31,454 nt of DNA, from positions 1-31,454 of the forward strand of contig CAZWRK010000052.1 in assembly GCA_964635875.1 (NCBI GenBank). Reading direction: 5' to 3'. The position numbers and the translations under genes are program-made. Under the pieces are notes generated by a model, which saw only the letters and a program-made list of their open reading frames with translations, did not search any database and was not told where the DNA came from. This document shows positions 16,501 to 23,760 of this stretch, piece by piece (positions within the stretch are counted from its first letter, which is position 1; each line of letters opens with the position of its first letter). Source of the stretch: CAZWRK01 sp964635875 (GTDB taxonomy: Bacteria > Pseudomonadota > Gammaproteobacteria > Burkholderiales > Aquaspirillaceae).

Positions 16501-19500
16501 ACGGCTACAGTAACTTGGGAGCCGACAGTAAGCTGGGTTGATGAGCAGAAATATCAAACACCAGATATCTCAGCAATCATACAGGAGTACATTGATCTTC
16601 CAGGCTACGCGGCTGGCAATAGCATCATGCTGCATATTCTGGATGATAATGCAAACCCTGACCCGGCGCCGAGACACGTAAGAGTAGAAGACCCATGTGT
16701 TAGCTCACTCAATCCTAAACTGGTTATCACTTACGTTGACCCGGATACCAGTACGTCCGAGTCGTCTACCTCAGAACCGTCAACGGAAGAACCTACTACG
16801 GTTGACTGCCACCATTTCTGGGTAGTTGCGAGGAACGTGATAACCGCAGTAGACTTTGCGGCTTTAACCCCGGACTACATTACTGTACCCGGCTACGTAG
16901 CTGACGACAGGCAGTTTGCTAGCGACGCTTGGCTAGACTACACAAATCAGAAATTGTATTTCACCATATACTTTCACGACGCAATAAAAGCGCCAAAAGG
17001 CGGGTTATTGCTTGTGTTAGATATGGCTACTGGCGTTTATACAGTTATCAAAGAATGGACTGCGGCTGAAAACTCGCCTCTGGGTTTGGCAGTGGACGTA
17101 GCTAATGATCTGGCTTACGTACTGCAAGCAGTTAGTTTACGGGCTGCGCGCATCACCACCGTTAGCCTGCTAGACGCCACCGAGACAGAAATTGTTCCGT
17201 CGACGGACATTAGCGGATTTGGCGATTATCGGCCAACGCACTTCTTTGTAGACTTTACTTCTGGGTATATCTACACAAGTACGCTTGATGCAGATGACGT
17301 TGCTTTAACACGTTTCGATTTAGACGGAACTAACAAGACTAACCTAATATCTGGGCTACCGTCTGTACTGGATATCTACGTCAGTCTGACTGACTCGAAG
17401 ATTTACTACGGCTCAGCAACTGTGGGTATGATCTACGGTGGTATTTACCAAGCCGATTTGGATGGCTCAGACGTAGTAAAACTAGTGGAGCACTACAACT
17501 ACTCGCTTACCTACGACGATGCTGCTGCCACGTTCTATCTCGGTTACGACAATGGCGAAGTGTTCAGAGGGTATAAAGTAGGCGATAGCATAGTTGGTCT
17601 TACACTCGTATATGATCCTGAGGCTAACTTTGGGCCTAGTACGCACACTAATTTGTTTTTGTGCGGTACTTACGGCGATGCACCATCAACAGGCGAGGGT
17701 AGTTCTACCGAAGAACCAACTACGCCAGAGATCGTCGGCGAAGCTAGATACTTGTTCTGGCTGGACCATTTGAAGGATACCGAAGCCGTACCGTACCCAA
17801 GACTACGAGGAACAAATCGTGAACCAGCTTGGGTGGATACAATCCTTAGCGCACCAGATTTGAACTATGCTCGTTGCGTTACGGGTAGCTTGAAGTTCGG
17901 TCGATACTTCTGGGCCGACTATCGTGGCTACGTTTACAGCTGTTTATTCGACGGTACTGACGTAAAGTTAGTTACCGATCAAATACCTGGGCCTTACGGC
18001 TTGGCTGTAGACGAAGTTAACGATTACTTGTTTGTTGCTGATTTCTACTCTGGCACAATAGTCAGAGTGAATCTAAATAACGGTGCGCTAGTAACAATTG
18101 CGTCAAATCTTACCAACGTTTTAGACGTAACTGTAAACATTGCTGGCACGGATATTTACTTTACAGCTGGCGATAAGCTATACGCTACTACCGTTAATGG
18201 TGGCGGCTTGCGGACCGTCGTAGACTTTTCCAACAATAACGTCTGGTTATACGGGCTAGACATTGATTCAATTGAGAACGAACTTTACTTCGTCAACCCC
18301 GCAGGAAATTCTCCGGCTAGCTATCCTTGCTTGATTCAGAAAGTGAAGACTGACGGCACCGGGCTAACAACTGTCGTAAGCAATATTCAATTTGCTACTA
18401 ACTGCGTTGTCGACGCCACCGCTGGCCACTTATTCTGGCAAGAACCGTTTCAGAACAAGATTCGTAGAGCGAACCTGGACGGTACTGGCATCATAAGTTT
18501 TGTAGCTGAGGCTGGTAGTGTTTACTCCTGGCTAGGTTTGCTAGACACGCCAGATGTAACTACTACCGAAGAGCCGCCGAGTACAGAAGAACCGACCAGT
18601 ACGCCGGAAGAAAATAGTACGCCCGAGGAAACAACACCGGAGCCGCCTCCAGAAGAACCGACTACGCGTGAGCCGGATGCTGTCGGCGAGCTAGACCAGA
18701 TTGCTGTCGATCAGCACCAAGGCGGCACTGTATATCCTTTTATCTGGCCATCGGATAACCTTGGTAATTTAATTGGCGATTTGTACTTGGCTATAAATGA
18801 CGACAATTATGCGCCGCCGTTTAGCATCAAACGTCTGTCAAACTTCAACCAAGACTCTACATCCAGATACGAAGTGCTGGTGGTAGACGCTAACGATACG
18901 GTAGTCTTTGACACCTTGCTATCGCTGCCTGAGCAGTTTAAGCAATATGCTTGGACTGACAAGCGTAGAATAATCGAGTATGCTGACGAAAACGGGCAGA
19001 TACTTCGTATAGTCATTTATACAGTGCAAGAGTCGCCTGTCGCCTGGGATGCTATAATCGAGCCGACCGACGGACGACTTGATCCTAGAACAATAGAGCT
19101 AATACCGCGTCATGTGACTCAGCTTGTGGTTCGGGACGAAGACGGTACGTTAGTTGAGCTACCGGCCGGTACTAACGTTGCAATCCAGGGTGGTTACAAC
19201 GTCGAGATAGCCAGCGAGCAGTTTGATACAGATGGATCGGTTGCTGGCGTTGAATTAACCGTTAGCGCTGATCCAGGATCGGGTCTAGGTCGTTATCCGG
19301 GCTGCGAGGCAACTGTCTATTTGCAGACGATAAACAAAGTTGGGCCAGATGATAAAGGTAATATCCGAATTAGATTTGCCGGGCCAGGCTCCTCCAAGCA
19401 GAACTGCTACTGGCTAGAACGCCCGGTAGCAGATATTGGCGACAACGCAGAAGTGTCGGTCGAGCCTAATACGCTTAAGCTACACAACAACTGCGGGCCG

Positions 19501-20355
19501 TGCTGCAAATGCTCGGATATGCTCAACGTTTATCAGGCCATTCGCCGCTTGTACAATAAATATAAACGGTTAGGCCGTCGTGCGGAGATAGTCCGTGACA
19601 CGCTCAGAGCTATCCACGACAGATGGCGACAAAGCGCCGAATGTCGGTCGTCCACGGCGCTACGCGCTACGTTAATGCCATTGAGCAATTGCAAAATGGC
19701 TTTTGGTGTGGGCTTGTGTAATAATCTGTCGGATAATCTCAAAGGAATGAGATTGAAGATAGACTTTACAGGCTCAAGCGTCACCGGCTGTTTACGCTGC
19801 TCATCTGTGTATCGTGCTGGCAACGTCGACCCAGTGAAGAACATTCCGAGAGGAAAACCTTGGCCGTATAAGCTGTCTGGAACTTGGCCAATATTCTACG
19901 CAGACTTTGACTGCATTGATGCTGCAATGCTAGCAACAATAACTGGCCAACTGGAGTTAACAGGCAGCACTGGAGACACGGTACAGGTAACCGTGTCAGT
20001 CGAGGGCAGCAATCCAGGTAATGCTAAGCCCGTGACTGAGAAAGCCATAATGAGCTGTGAAGTTGACAGTAGTGCATCATGCTGTGAAGCATCAGAGACT
20101 ACTACGGAAGAAATAGGTTCAGCTAGACTACAAATATCTAGCATTACCTCTGATTCCAATGGTAAACGGATTATTAATCTGGCTGAGCCACTGCCATTTA
20201 ACTTACCGGACGGACACATGCTAACCGTGGTGGCTACTAGCCGCAACGTCAGCAACGGTAACTTTACAACTATAGCCGCAAGTGCTGGTACGAGAGTTAT
20301 TGTGACAACTGAGGATTGGGATGCCGATAGCGTAGGCGGCTACGTGGAGTTATAG
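13588..20355 (+). CDS. Giant modular adhesin/tail fibre (2255 residues)
   Basis: The domain order I can see is as follows. 1-215: beta-rich lead. 220-310: fibronectin III-like. 327-338: a textbook dockerin calcium loop (DYNDDGVVDIKD). 446-672: YWTD-like beta-propeller. 697-781: second fibronectin III-like. 830-850: a degenerate dockerin loop (DATGNNVVNSAD). 875-1053: DNRLRE/CBM-like domain, Cys-flanked. 1073-1365 and 1385-1656: two more propellers with 'DLDGT.....' and 'GLAVD...yLFvaD' repeats. Thr/Glu/Pro linkers sit at about 1054-1073, 1366-1382 and 1657-1698. 1707-1985: YPF, gGxnv and CGPCCKC modules shared with neighbours. 1990-2030: a basic coiled coil. 2178-2255: FCCH-like repeat. There is no signal peptide or anchor, so it is probably assembled on a virion rather than secreted. 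ATG 13588 follows the previous stop by 2 bases. Confidence 0.8.
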   Translation: MSTFWPVTPTITAELVTPPGASASPHQIKLTINSIADYSGNVVRTYQGSSANKWRFELEAGSITPFQVGDLFMTDIPTLYGQGGSVAGKVTSIVSTNVIEAEIIASTPNANNSYTAQLIPTRYGAGYTQPMARIRHSPHPSLFKVEVRYNGGDWTTLFYATNNKVGTTIYHSWLLAGTYEYRLTIQSEWMYPGLRVISNNLNDYFISDTSESTALITVPAYPVPTQYTAVSDLAVSLVSGKPVLTWTAPANVPALCFDIERKYEGEDWQRLTGLQMTPVNNTYTDNTADITKTATYRIRYYTYTVAVYPGVYAPPGGFGIQLSDPLDYNDDGVVDIKDIRDIVAAAMWLSTASLTGLGAVYPAYSLSEYDYGDYSSNPFPGIGRLGRYTSDRAATYSSGDGGAAWRTLAQYYNNRDLSAIKSRSDWSNEATLFAAPFIRYTYFTSGNTIVRAQTNGLGRQVILVSDEPIVALELDRRYGRLYYVTGSGSTWYVRRTGVDGAILSVGAYEDCLTLASAPTGLSLDYESKKLFWAIADTIYKADIDVWTPTGLLTHTDPILTIRYSVDAGKLYYVDDTLELRSCNADGSGDVFLKDLSVDVDSCYDLAANSDYLFIADKLGDEVVRYDIGSGVVTHVAALALESCISVDVDEQSCWIVSEQGVNLYYLYRWDLIAVAAELTQISESNTSTVRFADQGTARPAAPSNLTASRSGSVVTLAWNDSVTGKSNFEVYANTPGAYSEQLLGFTANNQFEHDTNLTLEYRVRAVAAVPPSVTSGWTNPLHALIVDGEYHVNGRSYATLLAWLNTVAAGDEPTPLGPPYTHNSGEPYLDATGNNVVNSADLSAVTAYLADIASEYTDAVTADPPIIDPPVEETGCPSFAWWGTGGAFSTVDLWLGACDDPPSNGQYENAALRFVCNLPVGVIVTEAYIEFTAAGNSGGSNIQLLIAAENNSNASDVTDATEAETSATNLLTATVTWEPTVSWVDEQKYQTPDISAIIQEYIDLPGYAAGNSIMLHILDDNANPDPAPRHVRVEDPCVSSLNPKLVITYVDPDTSTSESSTSEPSTEEPTTVDCHHFWVVARNVITAVDFAALTPDYITVPGYVADDRQFASDAWLDYTNQKLYFTIYFHDAIKAPKGGLLLVLDMATGVYTVIKEWTAAENSPLGLAVDVANDLAYVLQAVSLRAARITTVSLLDATETEIVPSTDISGFGDYRPTHFFVDFTSGYIYTSTLDADDVALTRFDLDGTNKTNLISGLPSVLDIYVSLTDSKIYYGSATVGMIYGGIYQADLDGSDVVKLVEHYNYSLTYDDAAATFYLGYDNGEVFRGYKVGDSIVGLTLVYDPEANFGPSTHTNLFLCGTYGDAPSTGEGSSTEEPTTPEIVGEARYLFWLDHLKDTEAVPYPRLRGTNREPAWVDTILSAPDLNYARCVTGSLKFGRYFWADYRGYVYSCLFDGTDVKLVTDQIPGPYGLAVDEVNDYLFVADFYSGTIVRVNLNNGALVTIASNLTNVLDVTVNIAGTDIYFTAGDKLYATTVNGGGLRTVVDFSNNNVWLYGLDIDSIENELYFVNPAGNSPASYPCLIQKVKTDGTGLTTVVSNIQFATNCVVDATAGHLFWQEPFQNKIRRANLDGTGIISFVAEAGSVYSWLGLLDTPDVTTTEEPPSTEEPTSTPEENSTPEETTPEPPPEEPTTREPDAVGELDQIAVDQHQGGTVYPFIWPSDNLGNLIGDLYLAINDDNYAPPFSIKRLSNFNQDSTSRYEVLVVDANDTVVFDTLLSLPEQFKQYAWTDKRRIIEYADENGQILRIVIYTVQESPVAWDAIIEPTDGRLDPRTIELIPRHVTQLVVRDEDGTLVELPAGTNVAIQGGYNVEIASEQFDTDGSVAGVELTVSADPGSGLGRYPGCEATVYLQTINKVGPDDKGNIRIRFAGPGSSKQNCYWLERPVADIGDNAEVSVEPNTLKLHNNCGPCCKCSDMLNVYQAIRRLYNKYKRLGRRAEIVRDTLRAIHDRWRQSAECRSSTALRATLMPLSNCKMAFGVGLCNNLSDNLKGMRLKIDFTGSSVTGCLRCSSVYRAGNVDPVKNIPRGKPWPYKLSGTWPIFYADFDCIDAAMLATITGQLELTGSTGDTVQVTVSVEGSNPGNAKPVTEKAIMSCEVDSSASCCEASETTTEEIGSARLQISSITSDSNGKRIINLAEPLPFNLPDGHMLTVVATSRNVSNGNFTTIAASAGTRVIVTTEDWDADSVGGYVEL
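16741..16803 (+). repeat. Ser/Thr-Glu-Pro linker 1 in the giant adhesin
   Basis: Encodes about 20 residues of STS/SEP/STEEPTT type between the DNRLRE-like domain and the second beta-propeller. Low complexity, probably extended and flexible. The same linker style recurs at 17686-17730, 18556-18681, 24816-24867 and 26400-26430. Confidence 0.75.
17686..17730 (+). repeat. Ser/Thr-Glu-Pro linker 2 in the giant adhesin
   Basis: Encodes STGEGSSTEEPTTPE between the second and third beta-propellers. It marks a clean module boundary and shares the STEEPTT core with linker 1. Confidence 0.75.
18556..18681 (+). repeat. Ser/Thr-Glu-Pro linker 3 in the giant adhesin
   Basis: Longest linker, about 42 residues built from TTEEPPSTEEP, STPEE and PEPPPEEPTT units. 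It separates the third propeller from the C-terminal YPF-type part, which resembles the independent fibre genes on either side. This is a likely fusion point. Confidence 0.8.
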
Positions 20356-22428
20356 TAATGATTTATGACAATAACTGGTATAACTTAATGAGCCAAGGGT
20401 GCTGGCCACTTGACGAATCCAGCACCCTGCTAGATGATGCAGGTACGAAGTACGTTAATGGCGTAATCGCCGATTTGAGTTTACGCTTTGATAGCAAGCT
20501 AGGTCGGTTTGCTTACCTGTCATCACTATTCGTAGACAGTAATGCTATAGCGGTAGTAATTGCGGCGGAGGATGGCACAACTCTTGCCGCAGTTACAGTT
20601 AGTCGCGCAGAGTTGCTGCTACATACTGCAATACCACTAACGGCAGTGCATCCGTCGGCTAATGGTTCGATTGTTTTTGGCCGAGCGGTGGCTGACTTTG
20701 TTAGTAAGAAGCTGCATTTGAAATTCAGCACTATCGCTCAAAGTCGTATATGTCCTAAGGCGGCTCGCGGCGTGTCGATGGGTCGACTTAATAGCTTGGC
20801 TAAACTGTCAGCTATAAGCAGCCTTACCGGCGACGTTAGTTTGACTTCGTTTGGTGATTTGAAGATAACGCCAGATACATTACTGATCGACGGTAAACTT
20901 CGTAAGGCATTAGTATTTGATCTGTACGACAGTTCAAAAACTTCGCCTATCAGCGTTCTAGAGAAATACGCTGGCGACTGCGACAAGCGTCCCGAGTCTG
21001 GCAACTGCGGAGAGGCGCAACCTATAACGGTTATTAATAACGTCTCTCCAGATTGTTGCGGGCGTATTTTTCTAGAATTACGTGGTTGCTCCGAGATAAG
21101 CGTGGTCAACAACGACACGCGTGGGTTAATCCTTGATTGCTTTGCCTCACTATCGGATGCGTGCATTACGCCGGAGCATTTGCCAGATTCCGCCGGAAGA
21201 CTTCCTAACGAGTACCCAGATGACTGCAATAACGACTACAGCGATAGAACGGCTAAAAAAGTCGTAGATATTACACGCAGTTCAACTGGCAAGTATGTAA
21301 TACGTATCGACGAACCTGTTGGTACTGCGTTAACAAGCGGCGCTACTGTTCGTGTGCTTGGAACTAGCGTAGCTGCGCTAAATGGTGATTTGACAGTAGC
21401 TGCCGATGTAACAGCTTCATCAAATTTGATTGTAATTGAGTCGACTTGGACCGAAGACAGCTACGATGGTGAGTTCTACGTAGTGACTACGACGCCGGAA
21501 GGTGGTGGTGGTTCCGGTGGTGGAGGCGGCGGCGTTCCTGATCCGCCGCCAGGCGCAGTGCCTGGTCTGCCGTGGTATTTCTCGTTTGGCAATACGTCTC
21601 GCGTTAACTGGGAGATTGTCTTTGGCTTATTTAGCGACAGCCCAGGACAGATCGGCTTTAACAAACTAGCCGGATTTGTCGGGTCTATTACGCCCGACGA
21701 AACGGACCCGACAGTCAGCGTTTACGATTTGTTTTGGCACAAGTTAGAAGTTGGCGATGCTTTTCATGTGTTTGGCAATGAAATTGCTGGTTACAATACT
21801 CGTACAGTTGTAACAGAACTAGAGTCTGGTACCGGCTACGCTATAGGCAATGTAGCCTGGACTGCTGACGGGTTTACTGGTTCGTGGTTATCCGAGTGTT
21901 CGCCAGAAGTCAATGACGGTGGTGCCGCCATTGCTGGAATAACCAGCATTACAAATGACGGTGGTAAGTGTCTACTGACGTTATCGCAGACGCACGCTTT
22001 ATTGCCTGGCGACACAGTTTTAGTTTTTAGGTCATCAGTTGCCGGTTACAATACTCGGCATACCATCACAGCTACTTTGTTTGGATTATCTGGCAACGTA
22101 GTTAAGACAGACGTAAACTATACTAGCAACGCTACTGGCGGCATCTGCGTTACTGAAAAAGAGCGAGGTGCCGGTAAGATAACTGGGATAACCCAAGGCG
22201 CGGGCGGTGAGTGTAAATTCACTACAGACACGCCGCACGGTTTGCAGGTTGGCGACCAGATTGTCGTGTTTGGTACTGAGACAGGACTAACCTATACCAA
22301 TGATGGGGAGAAGTCAGTAACTGTGGTGCATGATAGCACCAGTTTTACCGGTGCTGCTTCCGAAGGCGTAGCGTACGCTGCGGATAGTACACAACCAGGC
22401 GGTTGGTTCCTGACTGCCAAATACCTGA
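20119..22428 (+). repeat. Five FCCH-like repeats across two genes
   Basis: Five protein repeats of about 70-85 residues follow a shared pattern: 'I..It....g...it....H.l..GD.v.vfgt..agyN....v.........i....w..d...G'. The first ends the giant gene (about 20119-20352). Four more lie in the next gene at about 21249-21495, 21667-21900, 21925-22155 and 22168-22428. They resemble the E1 FCCH-like domains often found in phage fibre proteins ('pHgLqvGDqivvfGte' in the last copy is the clearest). Copies 3 and 4 share AGYNTR. The split of the array over a gene boundary suggests duplication or recombination between neighbours. Confidence 0.65.
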
Positions 22429-22973
22429 CGCCAATGATTGTCTATCGTTCCAACCCGCTGGGCGATGACGTTTCGTTGTGGAAACACAGCATACAGGACA
22501 GTGTAGACTGGCGTTGCTGGAACATACGCGTGACTACGGTATTCTCACCAAGAACACCGCAATCGTCACCGGTGCTTAAGTTTAACGGCGGTATTGTACT
22601 AAACTACGTAACCGGCAACGGCTACTGGCTCGTAGAGGCTGCCAAAGAAGGGTCATCGCTTATTAGGGTATGGCGTGTTGATATCAATACGTCTGCCAGC
22701 GGTATGGTCAGCCGATCTCACACATTGCTTAGAGCTTTTGTGCTGCCGGATCATTTGCTGCTGGATAAGCGTTACGAGCTTTCTGTTGGCGTAACCAAAG
22801 CTGATACTCAGGCTAGTTTAGACATTATTTTGCGTGGATTTGATGACGGCTTAAACTACTCTGTTAGCACAACTGTGTCCGACTACTCTCCCAGTACAGG
22901 TCGAGTTGGCATAGCTGCGTGTCAGGCCGAGTCTGATTTTGAATCGTTTGCTGTGGAGGAATACGATGCCTAG
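20358..22973 (+). CDS. YPF-module fibre with FCCH-like repeats and LamG-like C-terminus (paralogue)
   Basis: An 871-residue protein starting at ATG 20358 with GGAG at 20346-20349. Residues 1-95 are a diverged YPF head (MSQGCWPLDESSTLL). Residues about 155-285 hold the middle and Cys-rich modules (ITVINNVSPDCCGRIFLEL, CSEIS, LDCFAS). Residue 298 onward starts four FCCH-like repeats, broken by a Gly/Ser linker (GGGGSGGGGGG) and a Pro-rich segment at about 377-405. Residues about 690-870 form a LamG/concanavalin-like domain (WNIRVTTVFSP, GGIVLNYV, YELSVGVTK, GRVGIAACQ), plausibly carbohydrate-binding. The stop overlaps the next ATG region by 8 bases. It is probably a receptor-binding fibre. Confidence 0.7.
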   Translation: MIYDNNWYNLMSQGCWPLDESSTLLDDAGTKYVNGVIADLSLRFDSKLGRFAYLSSLFVDSNAIAVVIAAEDGTTLAAVTVSRAELLLHTAIPLTAVHPSANGSIVFGRAVADFVSKKLHLKFSTIAQSRICPKAARGVSMGRLNSLAKLSAISSLTGDVSLTSFGDLKITPDTLLIDGKLRKALVFDLYDSSKTSPISVLEKYAGDCDKRPESGNCGEAQPITVINNVSPDCCGRIFLELRGCSEISVVNNDTRGLILDCFASLSDACITPEHLPDSAGRLPNEYPDDCNNDYSDRTAKKVVDITRSSTGKYVIRIDEPVGTALTSGATVRVLGTSVAALNGDLTVAADVTASSNLIVIESTWTEDSYDGEFYVVTTTPEGGGGSGGGGGGVPDPPPGAVPGLPWYFSFGNTSRVNWEIVFGLFSDSPGQIGFNKLAGFVGSITPDETDPTVSVYDLFWHKLEVGDAFHVFGNEIAGYNTRTVVTELESGTGYAIGNVAWTADGFTGSWLSECSPEVNDGGAAIAGITSITNDGGKCLLTLSQTHALLPGDTVLVFRSSVAGYNTRHTITATLFGLSGNVVKTDVNYTSNATGGICVTEKERGAGKITGITQGAGGECKFTTDTPHGLQVGDQIVVFGTETGLTYTNDGEKSVTVVHDSTSFTGAASEGVAYAADSTQPGGWFLTAKYLTPMIVYRSNPLGDDVSLWKHSIQDSVDWRCWNIRVTTVFSPRTPQSSPVLKFNGGIVLNYVTGNGYWLVEAAKEGSSLIRVWRVDINTSASGMVSRSHTLLRAFVLPDHLLLDKRYELSVGVTKADTQASLDIILRGFDDGLNYSVSTTVSDYSPSTGRVGIAACQAESDFESFAVEEYDA

Positions 22974-23760
22974 CGTAAGCGGTATTGAATGGCAGGCAGA
23001 GCACGATAATAGCAACTATCCATTTGAAGACGGTGCCACGCTTAACAACTGGGAGTATAGCATCCTGCCAGGTGTCTTTATTGATGCCATACTGTATCCG
23101 GTAAACCCTACTGGCTCTCTGTACTTAGCCTCAGTCACTGTGAATAATACTTCGGTGACTATACAGTTAGGTGATGATGCCACGCAGGAACTATGCAGTG
23201 GCTCATTTAGTCTGGTCGCAATTCCAAATAACGTAGTGCTAACGGATAAGCAAGGCCGAGATTGTGGTTTGCTTATATCGGAAGCAATGCGATTGGCAGC
23301 GTTTGCTACTTGGCCTAATAAGACCATTGTATTCGAGCCTAGCCAGACAAAGTTTGTCGCCAACGTTGTTAAGTCAATTTCGACCGGCAATCTTACGTCG
23401 ATGGTCGTAGATCAAGCCGACTACCAATCCGGCGAAGTTTGGCTCGTAGGCGGTGACGGCGTCATACTGGAAGTTGCAGACGTGGCTGGCGGAAAGCAAG
23501 CCGTACGTGTGCACGCTGTTGGTGACCCTCTGTTTAAGAAAGCCTTATGCTCTGCGGAGACATACGAGACACCACGGTTTTTGCGCAAGCTAATTGTTCA
23601 AAAAGGTGGCGCAACCTATGAGGTTCTGCCCAATGACTTAGGCGATATTCCTATAACAGTTGGCGGTAATTTGGTTACCGACACGGTATTGCGGGTTGAA
23701 CCAGACAGCGCTGGAATGATTATCGGGTTGGTGGGTGAGAAATTGCAGGGGATAACATGA
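22966..23760 (+). CDS. YPF-module tail fibre protein (paralogue B)
   Basis: A 264-residue protein. I chose ATG 22966 because GGAGG at 22955-22959 is seven bases upstream; in-frame TTG 22939 has no site. Residues 6-95 are a very clear YPF head (AEHDNSNYPFEDGATL, then 'LPGVFIDAILYPV' and 'LYLASVTV'), closest to paralogue A. Residues about 120-190 are the middle module (GEVWLVGGDGVILEV, then a Val-rich strand and Cys), and residues about 205-264 are the last module (LIVQKGGATYEVLPNDLGDI, then GMIIGLVG) without the CC pair. There is no C-terminal coiled coil. It begins inside the end of the preceding gene and its stop overlaps the next start by four bases, so these paralogues are translationally coupled. 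Confidence 0.7.
   Translation: MPSVSGIEWQAEHDNSNYPFEDGATLNNWEYSILPGVFIDAILYPVNPTGSLYLASVTVNNTSVTIQLGDDATQELCSGSFSLVAIPNNVVLTDKQGRDCGLLISEAMRLAAFATWPNKTIVFEPSQTKFVANVVKSISTGNLTSMVVDQADYQSGEVWLVGGDGVILEVADVAGGKQAVRVHAVGDPLFKKALCSAETYETPRFLRKLIVQKGGATYEVLPNDLGDIPITVGGNLVTDTVLRVEPDSAGMIIGLVGEKLQGIT

Noticed and set aside
16981..17011. GCAATAA/TTATTGC stem with inner CGCC/GGCG inside the giant gene
   Set aside because: Interrupted stem with an internal loop, entirely coding, with no T-run or partner feature; probably chance.
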